Assembly (NCBI RefSeq): GCF_000968015.1
Contig: NZ_LACH01000059.1
Span: 1-46,932 of the forward strand
Source: Pseudomonas fluorescens
GTDB taxonomy: Bacteria > Pseudomonadota > Gammaproteobacteria > Pseudomonadales > Pseudomonadaceae
Length of the DNA: 46,932 bases
Direction: 5' to 3'
Of the stretch, positions 8,226 through 16,462 are shown piece after piece. The position numbers and the translations under genes are program-made. How positions within the stretch are numbered: position 1 is the first letter of the stretch; each line of letters starts with the position of its first letter. The notes under the pieces were generated by a model. The model saw only the letters and a list, made by a program, of their open reading frames with translations. It was not told the origin of the DNA and ran no database searches.

Positions 8226-8858
8226 GTGACTGGCTTGTTTATTACCCTGGAAGGCCCGGAAGGGGCCGGCAAGAGCACCAATCGCGAATACCTGGCCGAG
8301 CGCCTGCGCGCCGCTGGTATCGAGGTCGTGCTGACTCGCGAACCAGGCGGCACGCCGTTGGCCGAGCGGATCCGCGAAGTGCTGCTGGCGCCGGTTGACG
8401 AAGTCATGAACCCCGACACCGAGTTGCTGTTGGTGTTCGCCGCGCGAGCCCAGCATCTGGCCGAGGTGATTCGCCCGGCGCTGGCCCGCGGTGCGGTGGT
8501 CCTGTGTGATCGCTTTACCGATTCGACCTACGCCTATCAGGGCGGCGGTCGCGGCCTGTCGCTGGAGCGCATCGCGACCCTGGAAACCTTCGTCCAGGGC
8601 GATCTGCGCCCGGACCTGACGTTGATTTTCGATCTGCCGGTGGAAGTGGGCCTGGCCCGCGCCAGCGCTCGCGGTCGTCTGGATCGCTTCGAACTCGAAG
8701 GCAGAACCTTTTTTGATGCAGTGCGCAGTGCCTTCCTCAAGCGTGCTGAAGCGGATCCTGCGCGTTATGTCCTGGTCGATGCCGCCCAGCCGTTGGCGCA
8801 GGTTCAGCAGTCACTGGATGCCTTGTTGCCGCGCCTGCTGGAGTTGACCCGTGGCTGA
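8226..8858 (+). CDS. tmk: Thymidylate kinase
   Basis: A 210-residue dTMP kinase. The P-loop is EGPEGAGKST at residues 9-18, the DR(F/Y) motif is LCDRFTDSTYAYQGGGRG, and a lid arginine region (ARGRLDRFE) follows. The GTG start at 8226 gives the conserved MTGLFITLEGPEG. It overlaps holB by eight bases, an arrangement common in gammaproteobacteria. Confidence 0.96.
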   Translation: MTGLFITLEGPEGAGKSTNREYLAERLRAAGIEVVLTREPGGTPLAERIREVLLAPVDEVMNPDTELLLVFAARAQHLAEVIRPALARGAVVLCDRFTDSTYAYQGGGRGLSLERIATLETFVQGDLRPDLTLIFDLPVEVGLARASARGRLDRFELEGRTFFDAVRSAFLKRAEADPARYVLVDAAQPLAQVQQSLDALLPRLLELTRG

Positions 8859-9840
8859 AGCCTATCCGTGGCAGGACAGTCTCTGGCAGCATTTGGCTGG
8901 TCGCAAGCAACATGCTCACGCCTATCTGTTGCATGGTCCGGCCGGGATCGGCAAGCGTGCGCTGGCCGAGCGCTTGATGGCCAGTTTGCTGTGCCAACGT
9001 CCGAGCGCCGCCCACGATGCTTGCGGCGAATGCAAATCCTGCCTGTTGCTCAAGGCCGGCAGTCACCCTGACAACTACATTCTGGAACCGGAAGAAGCCG
9101 ATAAGGCGATCAAGGTCGATCAGGTTCGTGATCTGGTCAGCTTCGTGGTTCAGACCGCGCAGATGGGCGGCCGCAAAGTGGTGCTGATCGAGCCGGTCGA
9201 GTCGATGAACATCAACGCCGCCAACGCTTTGCTCAAAAGCCTTGAAGAGCCTTCCGGCGATACCGTTTTGCTGTTGGTCAGCCACCAGACCAGTCGTCTG
9301 TTGCCGACTATCAAGAGCCGCTGCGTGCAGCAGGCTTGTCCATTGCCGAGCGAAGCCATGAGTCTTGCATGGCTGGCGAAAGCCTTGCCGGACTGCTCGG
9401 AAGAAGAGCGTGTCGAGTTGCTGACCCTGGCCGCCGGTTCGCCACTGGCCGCCGTCAACTTGCAGGCCCAGGGCGTGCGCGAGCAGCGGGCGCTGGTGGT
9501 CGATGGCGTGAAGAAGTTGCTCAAGCAGCAACAGTCACCAACGCAACTGGCCGAAGGCTGGAATGCGATTCCGCTGTTGTTGCTGTTCGATTGGTTCTGC
9601 GACTGGTCGAGCCTGATCCTGCGCTATCAGCTGACGCAGGACGAAGAAGGCCTGGGACTGACGGACATGCGCAAGGTGATTCAGTACCTGGCGCAGAAAG
9701 CCGGCCAGGACAAGGTCCTGAATATTCAGGACTGGATCCTCGCCCAGCGCCAGAAAGTGATGAGCAAAGCCAACCTCAATCGGGTGTTGTTGCTGGAGGC
9801 GCTGTTGGTGCAATGGGTGGGTTTGCCTACCCAGAAGTGA
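8851..9840 (+). CDS. holB: DNA polymerase III delta prime subunit
   Basis: The clamp-loader delta prime subunit, 329 residues from a GTG inside the end of tmk. The AAA+ domain has a P-loop-like GPAGIGKRALAE near residue 30, a zinc-module cysteine cluster (CGECKSCLLL) and NALLKSLEEP, followed by the sensor SRC motif (TIKSRC). It assembles with tau/gamma and delta to load the beta clamp. pilZ follows 42 bases downstream with its own good ribosome-binding site. Confidence 0.95.
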   Translation: MAEAYPWQDSLWQHLAGRKQHAHAYLLHGPAGIGKRALAERLMASLLCQRPSAAHDACGECKSCLLLKAGSHPDNYILEPEEADKAIKVDQVRDLVSFVVQTAQMGGRKVVLIEPVESMNINAANALLKSLEEPSGDTVLLLVSHQTSRLLPTIKSRCVQQACPLPSEAMSLAWLAKALPDCSEEERVELLTLAAGSPLAAVNLQAQGVREQRALVVDGVKKLLKQQQSPTQLAEGWNAIPLLLLFDWFCDWSSLILRYQLTQDEEGLGLTDMRKVIQYLAQKAGQDKVLNIQDWILAQRQKVMSKANLNRVLLLEALLVQWVGLPTQK

Positions 9841-9882
9841 TCGTCTGTGCTTAGACTCTGAGCATCAGCAACGGAGGTCAGC

Positions 9883-10239
9883 ATGAATGAACTCGTCAAT
9901 CCTGGGCCGCGCAACGGCATTTTGTCCCTGACGATCAAGGACAAGTCTGTGCTTTACGCGGCCTACATGCCTTTCATCAAGAACGGTGGCCTGTTTATCC
10001 CGACCAACAAGAGTTACAAGTTGGGCGATGAGGTATTCATGCTGTTGAACCTGATGGACGAGCCGGAGAAGATTCCGGTCGCCGGCAAGGTCACCTGGAT
10101 CACCCCCAAAGGTGCGCAGGGCAACCGGGCCGCCGGGGTCGGCGTACAATTCAACGATGGCGACAATACCGCGCGCAGTCGAATCGAAACCCATCTGGCC
10201 GGAGCCCTGAAGTCCGACCGTCCCACTCATACGATGTAA
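9883..10239 (+). CDS. pilZ: Type IV pilus PilZ-domain protein
   Basis: A 118-residue single PilZ-domain protein, orthologous by position to P. aeruginosa PilZ, which is needed for type IV pilus biogenesis and partners with FimX and PilB. Like that protein it lacks the RxxxR motif normally required for c-di-GMP binding, so direct c-di-GMP binding is not expected. GGAGG at 9872-9876 precedes the ATG. tatD starts 14 bases later, so the two are probably cotranscribed. Confidence 0.9.
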   Translation: MNELVNPGPRNGILSLTIKDKSVLYAAYMPFIKNGGLFIPTNKSYKLGDEVFMLLNLMDEPEKIPVAGKVTWITPKGAQGNRAAGVGVQFNDGDNTARSRIETHLAGALKSDRPTHTM

Positions 10240-10253
10240 GTTGCAGCCCTTTT

Positions 10254-11039
10254 ATGCTCGTAGATTCCCATTGCCACCTTGATCGCCTCGACCTCGCCGC
10301 CCATGACGGCTCCCTGGATGCTGCACTGGACGCCGCCCGTCTGCGCGGGGTAGGGCACTTTCTGTGTATCGGCGTCAGCGTCGAGAATGCCGCCGACGTC
10401 AAAGCCCTGGCCGAACGTTACGACGACGTCGACTGTTCGGTTGGCGTGCATCCGCTGGACGTGCAGCCGGGCGCCGCGCCAGCGCTGGATTGGCTGTTAC
10501 AGGAGCTGAACCACCCGCGTGTGGTGGCGATCGGTGAAACCGGTCTGGATTACCACTACGAGCCGGAAGCAGCGGAGTTGCAGCAGGAGTCGTTTCGCCT
10601 GCATCTACAAGCGGCGCAGCAGACGGGCAAACCGGTAATCATCCACACCCGTGGTGCCCGCGCCGATACGTTGAGCCTGTTGCGCGAAGCGGCGCTGCCC
10701 CAGGCTGGCGTGCTGCATTGTTTCACCGAAGACTGGGACATGGCCAAAGCAGCATTGGACATGGGGTATTACATTTCCTTGTCCGGGATTGTCACTTTCC
10801 GCAATGCCGACGCTCTGCGTGACGTGGCCAGTAAAGTGCCGGCTGATCGATTGCTGGTGGAAACCGACTCGCCTTACCTGGCGCCGATCCCTCATCGCGG
10901 TAAGCCGAACCTGCCGCAGTACGTGCGCGACGTAGCGGAATTTCTGGCAATGTTGCGAGGTGAGCCCTACGAGCGGTTTGCCGAGCAAACCACCGAGAAC
11001 TTCAAGCGACTGTTTCCGCTGGCGCATGTGAAAGGTTAA
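10254..11039 (+). CDS. tatD: TatD-family metal-dependent DNase
   Basis: A 261-residue TIM-barrel metallo-hydrolase of the TatD/YcfH family. The metal ligands are visible in order: H-x-H in LVDSHCHLD, Glu in GETGLDYHYE, His in IIHTRGA, His in VLHCFTE and Asp in VETDSPYLAP. Family members have 3'-5' exonuclease or DNase activity. The ATG at 10254 follows pilZ closely. The downstream sRNA gene is on the other strand and its terminator lies just past this stop. Confidence 0.93.
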   Translation: MLVDSHCHLDRLDLAAHDGSLDAALDAARLRGVGHFLCIGVSVENAADVKALAERYDDVDCSVGVHPLDVQPGAAPALDWLLQELNHPRVVAIGETGLDYHYEPEAAELQQESFRLHLQAAQQTGKPVIIHTRGARADTLSLLREAALPQAGVLHCFTEDWDMAKAALDMGYYISLSGIVTFRNADALRDVASKVPADRLLVETDSPYLAPIPHRGKPNLPQYVRDVAEFLAMLRGEPYERFAEQTTENFKRLFPLAHVKG

Positions 11040-11046
11040 ATCGCAG

Positions 11047-11165
11047 GCAAAAAAAACCCGGGTTCTGGGGGGTGAATCCGGGTTAAGACCATTAGGAGTA
11101 AAACAAAGGCACGCGGTCCGTTGGTACCTATATCGGCGCAACACTTGGGGGAGATGTCCCGCCGA
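11047..11165 (-). ncRNA. rgsA: Probable RgsA (P16) small RNA
   Basis: The minus strand ends in a strong intrinsic terminator: AACCCGG and CCGGGTT arms at 11,055-11,084 followed by at least six T. An upstream CAATACTT at 11,179-11,172 differs by one base from the RpoS -10 consensus CTATACTT and predicts a start near 11,165. The transcript would be about 119 bases, the size of RgsA. In P. aeruginosa, rgsA (PA2958.1) lies between the tatD and TetR (PA2957) genes, the same place as here. RgsA is an RpoS-dependent, Gac-influenced stress sRNA. The sRNA call rests on what is seen; the name rests on synteny. Confidence 0.72.
11049..11084 (-). terminator. Intrinsic terminator of the sRNA
   Basis: On the minus strand a seven-pair GC-rich stem with a C-rich loop is followed by a T run. 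The plus strand has no T run after the hairpin, so it acts on the minus strand only. Confidence 0.85.
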
Positions 11166-11381
11166 CAGTTGAAGTATTGATCACTATTGCGCCTCGTCCA
11201 GTTTACCGGCGCCGGTTTTTAAACAAATTTGGAATACGGGCGCTTCGGTTGAGTTCTCATTAATCTGCGAGGCCGTCGGAATTCATCAAGAAACACATAT
11301 ATGGTCGGATGATCCGTGCATTTTTGCGCAAGTTAGGCATAATACGCGGCTTCGAATTTTGACCCCTACAGACCTTTTCTT

Positions 11382-12020
11382 ATGCATAAAGAACCTCGTA
11401 AGGTCCGTGAGTTTCGTCGCCGCGAGCAAGAAATTCTCGATACCGCGCTCAAGCTGTTCCTCGATCAAGGTGAAGACAGTGTCACCGTCGAGATGATTGC
11501 TGATGCCGTCGGTATCGGCAAAGGCACAATCTACAAGCACTTCAAATCCAAGGCCGAGATCTATCTGCGCCTGATGCTCGATTACGAGCGCGATTTGAAC
11601 GAGCTGTTGCATTCGGCCGATGTCGACAAGGACAAGGAAGCCCTGTCCCGGGCCTACTTCGAATTCCGCATGCGCGACCCTCAACGCTATCGGTTGTTCG
11701 ATCGCCTGGAAGAGAAGGTGGTCAAGGGCAATCAGGTGCCGGAGATGGTCGAGGAGCTGCACAAGATTCGCGCCTCGAACTTCGAACGCCTGACCCTGCT
11801 GATCAAGGGCCGGATCAGCGAAGGCAAGCTCGAAGACGTACCGCCTTATTTCCATTACTGCGCATCCTGGGCGCTGGTGCACGGTGCCGTGGCGCTGTAT
11901 CACTCGCCGTTCTGGAGCAATGTGCTGGAAGATCAGGAAGGCTTCTTCCAGTTCCTGATGGACATCGGCGTGCGCATGGGCAACAAGCGCAAGCGCGATA
12001 CCGACACCCCGAGCAGCTGA
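11382..12020 (+). CDS. TetR-family transcriptional regulator
   Basis: A 212-residue TetR/AcrR regulator. The N-terminal helix-turn-helix is about residues 20-60 (VEMIADAVGIGKGTIYKHFKSK, shortened here to its core GIGKGTIYKHF). The C-terminal ligand domain is of unknown specificity. It corresponds by position to P. aeruginosa PA2957. Its neighbours give no clear target. The conserved position beside the RgsA gene raises the possibility of local regulation, which is only inference. Confidence 0.88.
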   Translation: MHKEPRKVREFRRREQEILDTALKLFLDQGEDSVTVEMIADAVGIGKGTIYKHFKSKAEIYLRLMLDYERDLNELLHSADVDKDKEALSRAYFEFRMRDPQRYRLFDRLEEKVVKGNQVPEMVEELHKIRASNFERLTLLIKGRISEGKLEDVPPYFHYCASWALVHGAVALYHSPFWSNVLEDQEGFFQFLMDIGVRMGNKRKRDTDTPSS

Positions 12021-12097
12021 ACCATTCAGTTGCCTTATTGCGCCATGATTTCGCTACGTGGTGCAGTACCGCAGGAATATACTCAGGCATAGGACTT

Positions 12098-12129
12098 GCT
12101 AAAACTTGATTTGTGAGTCAAGTTTTAGC
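12098..12129. promoter_or_regulatory. Perfect 12-bp inverted repeat upstream of moaA
   Basis: GCTAAAACTTGA (12,098-12,109) is an exact inverted copy of TCAAGTTTTAGC (12,118-12,129) with an 8-base loop. It ends 30 bases before the moaA ATG. No T run follows, so it is either an operator or an mRNA leader hairpin rather than a standard terminator. Confidence 0.55.
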
Positions 12130-12159
12130 GGTCCGAATATTCTTCCGCCGGAGTAGTCC

Positions 12160-13128
12160 ATGATCGTTGACCGTCAAGGCAGGCGTTTTCGCAATTTGCG
12201 AATCAGTCTGACTTCAGCCTGCAATTACGCTTGTACCTACTGCGTGCCCAACGGCAAGCGGTTGGTCGCTGCGCAGGATGAATTGTCGGCCGAGTCCATG
12301 GCGCGTGGCGTGGCCTATCTGATCGAGGCCGCCGGTATCGAGCGTTTGCGCATCACCGGCGGCGAGCCGCTGGTCAGCCCCAAACTCGAAACCTTCATGA
12401 CCGCTGTCGGGCAGATGGGCCTGGCGGACATCAGCCTCACCACCAACGGTCAGCTGCTGGCGAAGAAGCTGCCACTGCTGGTGGATGCCGGCATTCGTCG
12501 CATCAACGTTTCCCTCGATACCCTGGATGCCAGCGCTTTTCGTAGCATTGCCCGTGGCGGCGATCTGGCGACTGTGCTCGACGGTATGGATCAGGCCAGT
12601 GCCGCCGGCCTGAAGATCAAGGTCAATATGGTGCCGCTGCGTGGGCAGAACCTCGATCAAGTAATGCCGCTACTCGATTACTGTCTGGAGCGCGGCTACG
12701 AGCTTCGCTTCATCGAGTTGATGCGTATGGGGCACCTGGCCAGCGACTCCAATGCTTTCCTGCAACAGTTTGTCAGCCTTCAACAGTTGCTCAGCCTGAT
12801 CGGCGAGCGCTACGAATACCTTCAGGCCGATGCGCCGGTAGACGCCACCGCCGTGCGTTACCAGATTCCGGGGCAGGGCTACTTCGGCATTATCGCCAAC
12901 GAAAGCGTTCCTTTCTGCCGCACCTGTTCTCGGCTGCGTCTGTCCTCCACGGGCTGGCTGCACGGCTGCCTGTCGTCGAGCAACCGCCACTATGTCGGCG
13001 ACCTGCTGGACAAGCCCCGTCATCAAGCGTTGCCCGCCTTGCAGAGACTCTTGGTGAAAGCCTTGGGTGATAAGCAGGAAGTGGCGTTCTCCGGTGGCGC
13101 GACCATCATGAAGATCATCGGCGGCTAA
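12160..13128 (+). CDS. moaA: MoaA-like radical SAM GTP 3',8-cyclase
   Basis: A 322-residue radical SAM enzyme. The first 4Fe-4S site is the C-x3-C-x2-C motif in CNYACTYC (residues 21-28), and RITGGEPL is the SAM glycine motif. A second cluster is provided by CRTCSRLRLSSTGWLHGC, and the protein ends in the Gly-Gly typical of MoaA. It would convert GTP to the cPMP precursor in molybdenum cofactor synthesis. It stands alone, without moaBCDE, so it may be a second, dispersed moaA copy. GGAG at 12,150-12,153 serves the start. Confidence 0.88.
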   Translation: MIVDRQGRRFRNLRISLTSACNYACTYCVPNGKRLVAAQDELSAESMARGVAYLIEAAGIERLRITGGEPLVSPKLETFMTAVGQMGLADISLTTNGQLLAKKLPLLVDAGIRRINVSLDTLDASAFRSIARGGDLATVLDGMDQASAAGLKIKVNMVPLRGQNLDQVMPLLDYCLERGYELRFIELMRMGHLASDSNAFLQQFVSLQQLLSLIGERYEYLQADAPVDATAVRYQIPGQGYFGIIANESVPFCRTCSRLRLSSTGWLHGCLSSSNRHYVGDLLDKPRHQALPALQRLLVKALGDKQEVAFSGGATIMKIIGG

Positions 13129-13139
13129 TCGGGCCTCTT

Positions 13140-13201
13140 CGCGAGCAGGCTCGCTCCCACAGGTGAAATGCATTCCCCTGTGGGGGCGAGCCTGCTCGCG
13201 A
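13140..13201. repeat. REP doublet after moaA
   Basis: Two inverted copies of the CGCGAGCAGGCTCGCTCCCA type REP (13,140-13,162 and 13,178-13,200) enclose a 15-base spacer. It can fold into one long hairpin and lies 12 bases after the moaA stop. Confidence 0.85.
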
Positions 13202-13298
13202 GAGCGATTTACAAGACGCTGATGTTTTAAGAGCTGGCGCGGAAGCTGCATCCCATGGCCATTCGCCGGTTTTCCGTCACCGGCCTCTGGAGGGTAGG

Positions 13299-13907
13299 AT
13301 GCGTAGCCTGGTTTTGCTGCTGGCCGTTTTGGCGCTTGGTGGCTGCATGAATGTCAGCGATCTGGCTGAAGGGACTCGCTACCACATGAGCGACGCGGGG
13401 TTGCTCGACCATAGCGACAGCCGCCGTGTGAATAACCTGCGCATTCAACCGGACTCATTCGTCTATATCGCCCAGGGCGCCTTTGTGCCGCCAGGCAGTA
13501 CTGTCTACCCACGACCTAACGTGATAGCCGAAGTCGCCTTCGATGGCTTTGTCGAATACTTCCCCATGGTCCGCCGCGCCCGTGCTCCGGAAGGTCTTGA
13601 TCAAGCCATGGGCGAAGCCCGTGCCGCCGGTGCCCATTACCTGCTCTATACCCGTTTCGCGAAGTCTGATGACCGTATCGGCAACTCGGACGAATGGCTC
13701 GATCAGGAAGCCCTGGATCGCCTCGGTATCGATGGCGGCGTGATTCAGATCATGTTGATCGAGACCAGCACCCAGTATTTGATTGATACTGCACGCATCA
13801 AGGGGCGTGGCGGTTTACTGACGTTCCACGACAAAAAGCCAGAAGACCTGATGGGCCCGCCGCTGGAGCAATACGCGCGCAGCCTGCTGGGGCTCAGCGA
13901 CCAGTAA
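13299..13907 (+). CDS. Outer-membrane-type lipoprotein, probable DUF4823
   Basis: A 202-residue predicted lipoprotein. The signal peptide MRSLVLLLAVLALGGC ends in a lipobox with Cys16. The +2 residue is Met, so outer membrane sorting is expected. The body resembles DUF4823 proteins of pseudomonads, whose function I do not know. GGAGG precedes the ATG. The DUF1285 gene follows after 17 bases and is probably cotranscribed. Confidence 0.85.
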   Translation: MRSLVLLLAVLALGGCMNVSDLAEGTRYHMSDAGLLDHSDSRRVNNLRIQPDSFVYIAQGAFVPPGSTVYPRPNVIAEVAFDGFVEYFPMVRRARAPEGLDQAMGEARAAGAHYLLYTRFAKSDDRIGNSDEWLDQEALDRLGIDGGVIQIMLIETSTQYLIDTARIKGRGGLLTFHDKKPEDLMGPPLEQYARSLLGLSDQ

Positions 13908-13924
13908 TTCAAAAGGAGAACGCC

Positions 13925-14485
13925 ATGAGTGGCCCGCAAAAAGCCAACGATCTGTTGGGGCAAATCCCCAAAACCAAAGGCTTGCCGCCGGTTCACCTGT
14001 GGAACCCCGACTTCTGCGGCGACATCGACATGCGGATCGCCCGTGATGGCACCTGGTATTACCTGGGCACGCCGATCGGGCGCAAGCCGATGGTCAAGCT
14101 GTTCTCCACCATCATTCGCCGCGATGGTGACGATTACTTCCTCATCACCCCGGTCGAGAAGGTTGGCATCAAGGTCGACGACGCGCCCTTCGTGGCGATT
14201 GCCGTGGAGGTCGAAGGCGAGGGTGAAACCCAGGTCTTGCGCTTCACCACCAATGTTGACGAGACCGCCGAGGCCGGCCCCGAACACCCGATGCGCGTGG
14301 TGATCGACCCGGTCACGCAGGAACCTGCGCCCTACGTGCATGTGCGCACCAACCTCGAAGCCCTGATCCATCGCAACGTGTTCTACCAACTGGTGGAGCT
14401 GGCCGTCACCCGCGAGATCGACGGGCAGCGCTGGTTGGGCGTGTGGAGCGCTGGCGAGTTCTTCCCCATCGGGCTTGAGCCGTAA
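13925..14485 (+). CDS. DUF1285 family protein
   Basis: A 186-residue cytosolic protein of the DUF1285 family with no signal peptide. Conserved features are the aromatic-rich opening (PPVHLWNPDFCGDIDM), GTWYYLGTPIGRKPMVKLFS and DDYFLITPVEKVGI. The function is unknown to me. AAGGAG at 13,913-13,918 supports the ATG. A strong terminator follows, shared with the convergent lipase gene. Confidence 0.88.
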   Translation: MSGPQKANDLLGQIPKTKGLPPVHLWNPDFCGDIDMRIARDGTWYYLGTPIGRKPMVKLFSTIIRRDGDDYFLITPVEKVGIKVDDAPFVAIAVEVEGEGETQVLRFTTNVDETAEAGPEHPMRVVIDPVTQEPAPYVHVRTNLEALIHRNVFYQLVELAVTREIDGQRWLGVWSAGEFFPIGLEP

Positions 14486-14509
14486 CTCGCCAAGTTGCTG
14501 TGTTCTGGA

Positions 14510-14544
14510 AAATGGCCCGCTATTCAAGCGGGCCATTTTTTTTT
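14510..14544 (+). terminator. Intrinsic terminator between DUF1285 gene and lipase
   Basis: AATGGCCCGC and GCGGGCCATT form a perfect 10-bp stem with a TATTCAA loop and a T run of about nine on the plus strand. On the minus strand TTTT follows the same stem, so it may also end the convergent lipase transcript. Confidence 0.92.
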
Positions 14545-14546
14545 GC

Positions 14547-15419
14547 CTACAAACCTTTGTCCTTTAGCCGAGCCGCATGTTCAAGATAGAGGTGGACCGG
14601 GCTTACGTTCCAACTCGTGATCCCGGCCATTTGATTGACTGCATCGAAATGGTCCATCGGGTAATCCGAACGGATGACTTTGCCCAGGTGCGAGCTGTAC
14701 TGTCCGACCAGCCCATCGTTGGCGTGTTTCTCTTTATAAAAAAACTTCGACAGCACGATACAACTCAAGTGGGACGGATCGAGCGGTTGCAGACTTTGAA
14801 AGTTTTGCAGGATCCCGCTCCAGGAGTAGTAGTACACGCCGTTTTCAATTTCGTTGCCTTCCCCGCCCCAATGTTGCGGTAGCCCTTGCGGGTACTTGAG
14901 ATTGAAAGCGGCCAATCCTGCGCTGGTCAGGGATTCGAAAGCCGCTTGAGCGTCCTGAGGGTTTTCCGGATGGTCGCTGATCGACGAAATGAAGGTGCCG
15001 ACTGCTTTGAACAGAACCAGTACGAGCGCTTCGGGCATCTCCCCAGGCGTCAGCGCCTTATGCAATTGGTCGGCAATCTCGGAGCCATGATTGGGGCAGC
15101 TGACAGAAGTGACTGATGCGACCTTTTCCGGGTGTAGCGCCGCTACGTAGCGTGCAGCCAATGGACCTTGGCTGTGGCCGATAAGATTGACCTTGGCAGC
15201 TCCCGTTTCCCGCAATATGCGATTGACGTGTTCGAGCAGTTTTTTACCGCGCTCCTCGTTTCCGTTAACGGCTGGAATGTTAACGGCAAACACTTTGGCC
15301 CCAGCGTGCTCCAGAGCTTCCTTGATCTCGAAGAAGTAGGGATAACCGGCAATTTTATCGAAGCCAAAAAGGCCGTGGACCAAAACAATCGGGTATTGCG
15401 TAGACGCATCCATGTTCAT
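14547..15419 (-). CDS. Triacylglycerol lipase-like alpha/beta hydrolase
   Basis: A 290-residue hydrolase of the bacterial lipase family I.1/I.2 type. HGLFG at 15-19 is the oxyanion region, Ser83 lies in GHSQG, Asp235 in HANDGLVG and His257 in PMDHFDAVN, which together make a full catalytic triad. Unlike secreted family members it has no signal peptide, and no lipase foldase (lif) gene is adjacent. It is therefore probably cytoplasmic, or exported by another route. It is convergent with the DUF1285 gene and divergent from the DgoR-like regulator. ATG codons at 15,419 and 15,413 are both possible starts. Confidence 0.88.
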   Translation of the reverse strand: MNMDASTQYPIVLVHGLFGFDKIAGYPYFFEIKEALEHAGAKVFAVNIPAVNGNEERGKKLLEHVNRILRETGAAKVNLIGHSQGPLAARYVAALHPEKVASVTSVSCPNHGSEIADQLHKALTPGEMPEALVLVLFKAVGTFISSISDHPENPQDAQAAFESLTSAGLAAFNLKYPQGLPQHWGGEGNEIENGVYYYSWSGILQNFQSLQPLDPSHLSCIVLSKFFYKEKHANDGLVGQYSSHLGKVIRSDYPMDHFDAVNQMAGITSWNVSPVHLYLEHAARLKDKGL

Positions 15420-15536
15420 GCTTATACCTGTCGATAGCGGACTTTAGTTGCGCTTGATCTGTCGCGGCTAACCGTAGGTTACAACGTGGGTTCGTTCAAA
15501 TCGCTCGCCTGAACGCCGTCAGGCAGAAAAATCAAA

Positions 15537-15565
15537 TTGACACACAATCGTATGATGATTAGCGT
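15537..15565 (+). promoter_or_regulatory. Promoter of the DgoR-like gene with embedded operator
   Basis: TTGACA at 15,537-15,542 is a perfect -35. A weak -10, TAGCGT, sits 17 bases on at 15,560. Between them lies ATCGTATGATGATT (15,547-15,560), whose exact reverse complement occurs upstream of araF at 18,395-18,408. This suggests the operator of the GntR regulator and autorepression. Confidence 0.6.
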
Positions 15566-15613
15566 AGGCACCCATCGCGAACGGCTATGTGCCGTCCCTG
15601 AATCGAGGTGTCC

Positions 15614-16330
15614 ATGTCCAGCAGTTTTCATGCGTCGACGGTCGATTGGCTGGGTTGCTGGATCGCCACGGGGCAGGTCAAACCGGGTGAAACGCTCAAG
15701 GTCGAAGCCGATTTGGGCGAGCAACTCGGTGTCAGCCGCACCGTTATCCGCGAAGCCATCAAAACCCTGGTCGCCAAGGGCATGCTCGAAGTCGGGCCAA
15801 AGGTCGGCACACGAGTGTTGCCGGTGCGTCGCTGGAACCTCTTCGATCCGCAAGTCGTAGGCTGGCTGTCGCGCAGCGGCTTGCCGGAAAACTTCGTCGA
15901 CGACTTGCTCGACCTGCGCCGCACCATCGAACCCATGGCCGTCCGCTGGGCTTGCGAGCGCGCTACCGTCGAGCAGGTTCACGCCATCCTTCAGGCTTAC
16001 AACGCATTGGAGCGGGCAGTGGACAGCGGCGTCGATTACAACCGCGCCGACCAGTTTTTCCACGAGTGCATCCTCGCGGCCAGCCACAATCAATTCATCG
16101 AACAAATGGTCCCGGCCCTCGGCGCGCTGCTGGCGGTGTCTTTCGAAGTGTCCGCCGCCGACCCGGACGAACTGCGCCGTACGCTACCGATACACAAAGA
16201 CATGGCCGAGGCCATCGCCGCCCGGGATGCCGCGCGGGGTGTCTGGGCCTGCATGACCCTGATCGATAACGCCGACCTGGCCATCAAGCGTTTCTACCCG
16301 CAAGTCATGGCCGACAGAAAAGCCAGTTGA
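15614..16330 (+). CDS. FadR-subfamily GntR regulator, DgoR-like
   Basis: A 238-residue GntR regulator. A winged helix-turn-helix spans about residues 10-70 (LGEQLGVSRTVIREAIKTLV). A C-terminal FCD domain carries metal/ligand residues in DQFFHECILAASHNQ and PIHKDMAEAI. The linker RRWNLFDPQVVGWL resembles E. coli DgoR, the galactonate-responsive repressor. It is followed by the lactonase, dehydrogenase and AraFGH genes, so it probably senses an aldonate such as galactonate or arabinonate. An ATG at 15,614 is preferred over an in-frame GTG six bases earlier because GAGG lies at 15,605-15,608. Confidence 0.85.
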   Translation: MSSSFHASTVDWLGCWIATGQVKPGETLKVEADLGEQLGVSRTVIREAIKTLVAKGMLEVGPKVGTRVLPVRRWNLFDPQVVGWLSRSGLPENFVDDLLDLRRTIEPMAVRWACERATVEQVHAILQAYNALERAVDSGVDYNRADQFFHECILAASHNQFIEQMVPALGALLAVSFEVSAADPDELRRTLPIHKDMAEAIAARDAARGVWACMTLIDNADLAIKRFYPQVMADRKAS

Positions 16331-16340
16331 TCACACAAAT

Positions 16341-16434
16341 CCCCTGTGGGAGCGAGCTTGCTCGCGAAGGCGTCAGCACATCCAACATTGATGTCACAGA
16401 CACACCGCCATCGCGAGCAAGCTCGCTCCCACAT
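16341..16434. repeat. REPIN (inverted REP doublet)
   Basis: Inverted arms TGTGGGAGCGAGCTTGCTCG (from 16,345) and its complement ending at 16,433 flank a spacer containing GACACACCG. The same spacer word occurs in the REPINs at 32,765 and 37,252. It sits between the GntR gene and the lactonase gene. Confidence 0.85.
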
Positions 16435-16462
16435 AAAGAACAAGAACAATGCAGGAGGTTTC

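Larger units (their letters stand above)
11040..11381. other. Intergenic region tatD to TetR, 342 bases
   Basis: The left half holds a minus-strand intrinsic terminator (11,049-11,084) and a probable small RNA reading away from the TetR gene. The right half should hold the promoter of the TetR gene. A CATAAT at 11,338-11,343 is a possible -10, but I see no good -35. No coding signal is seen. Confidence 0.6.

Noticed and set aside
13140..13201. Repeated short palindromes that might suggest a CRISPR array
   Set aside because: The copies are scattered, inverted pairs in separate gene gaps, not regularly spaced direct repeats. No cas genes are present.
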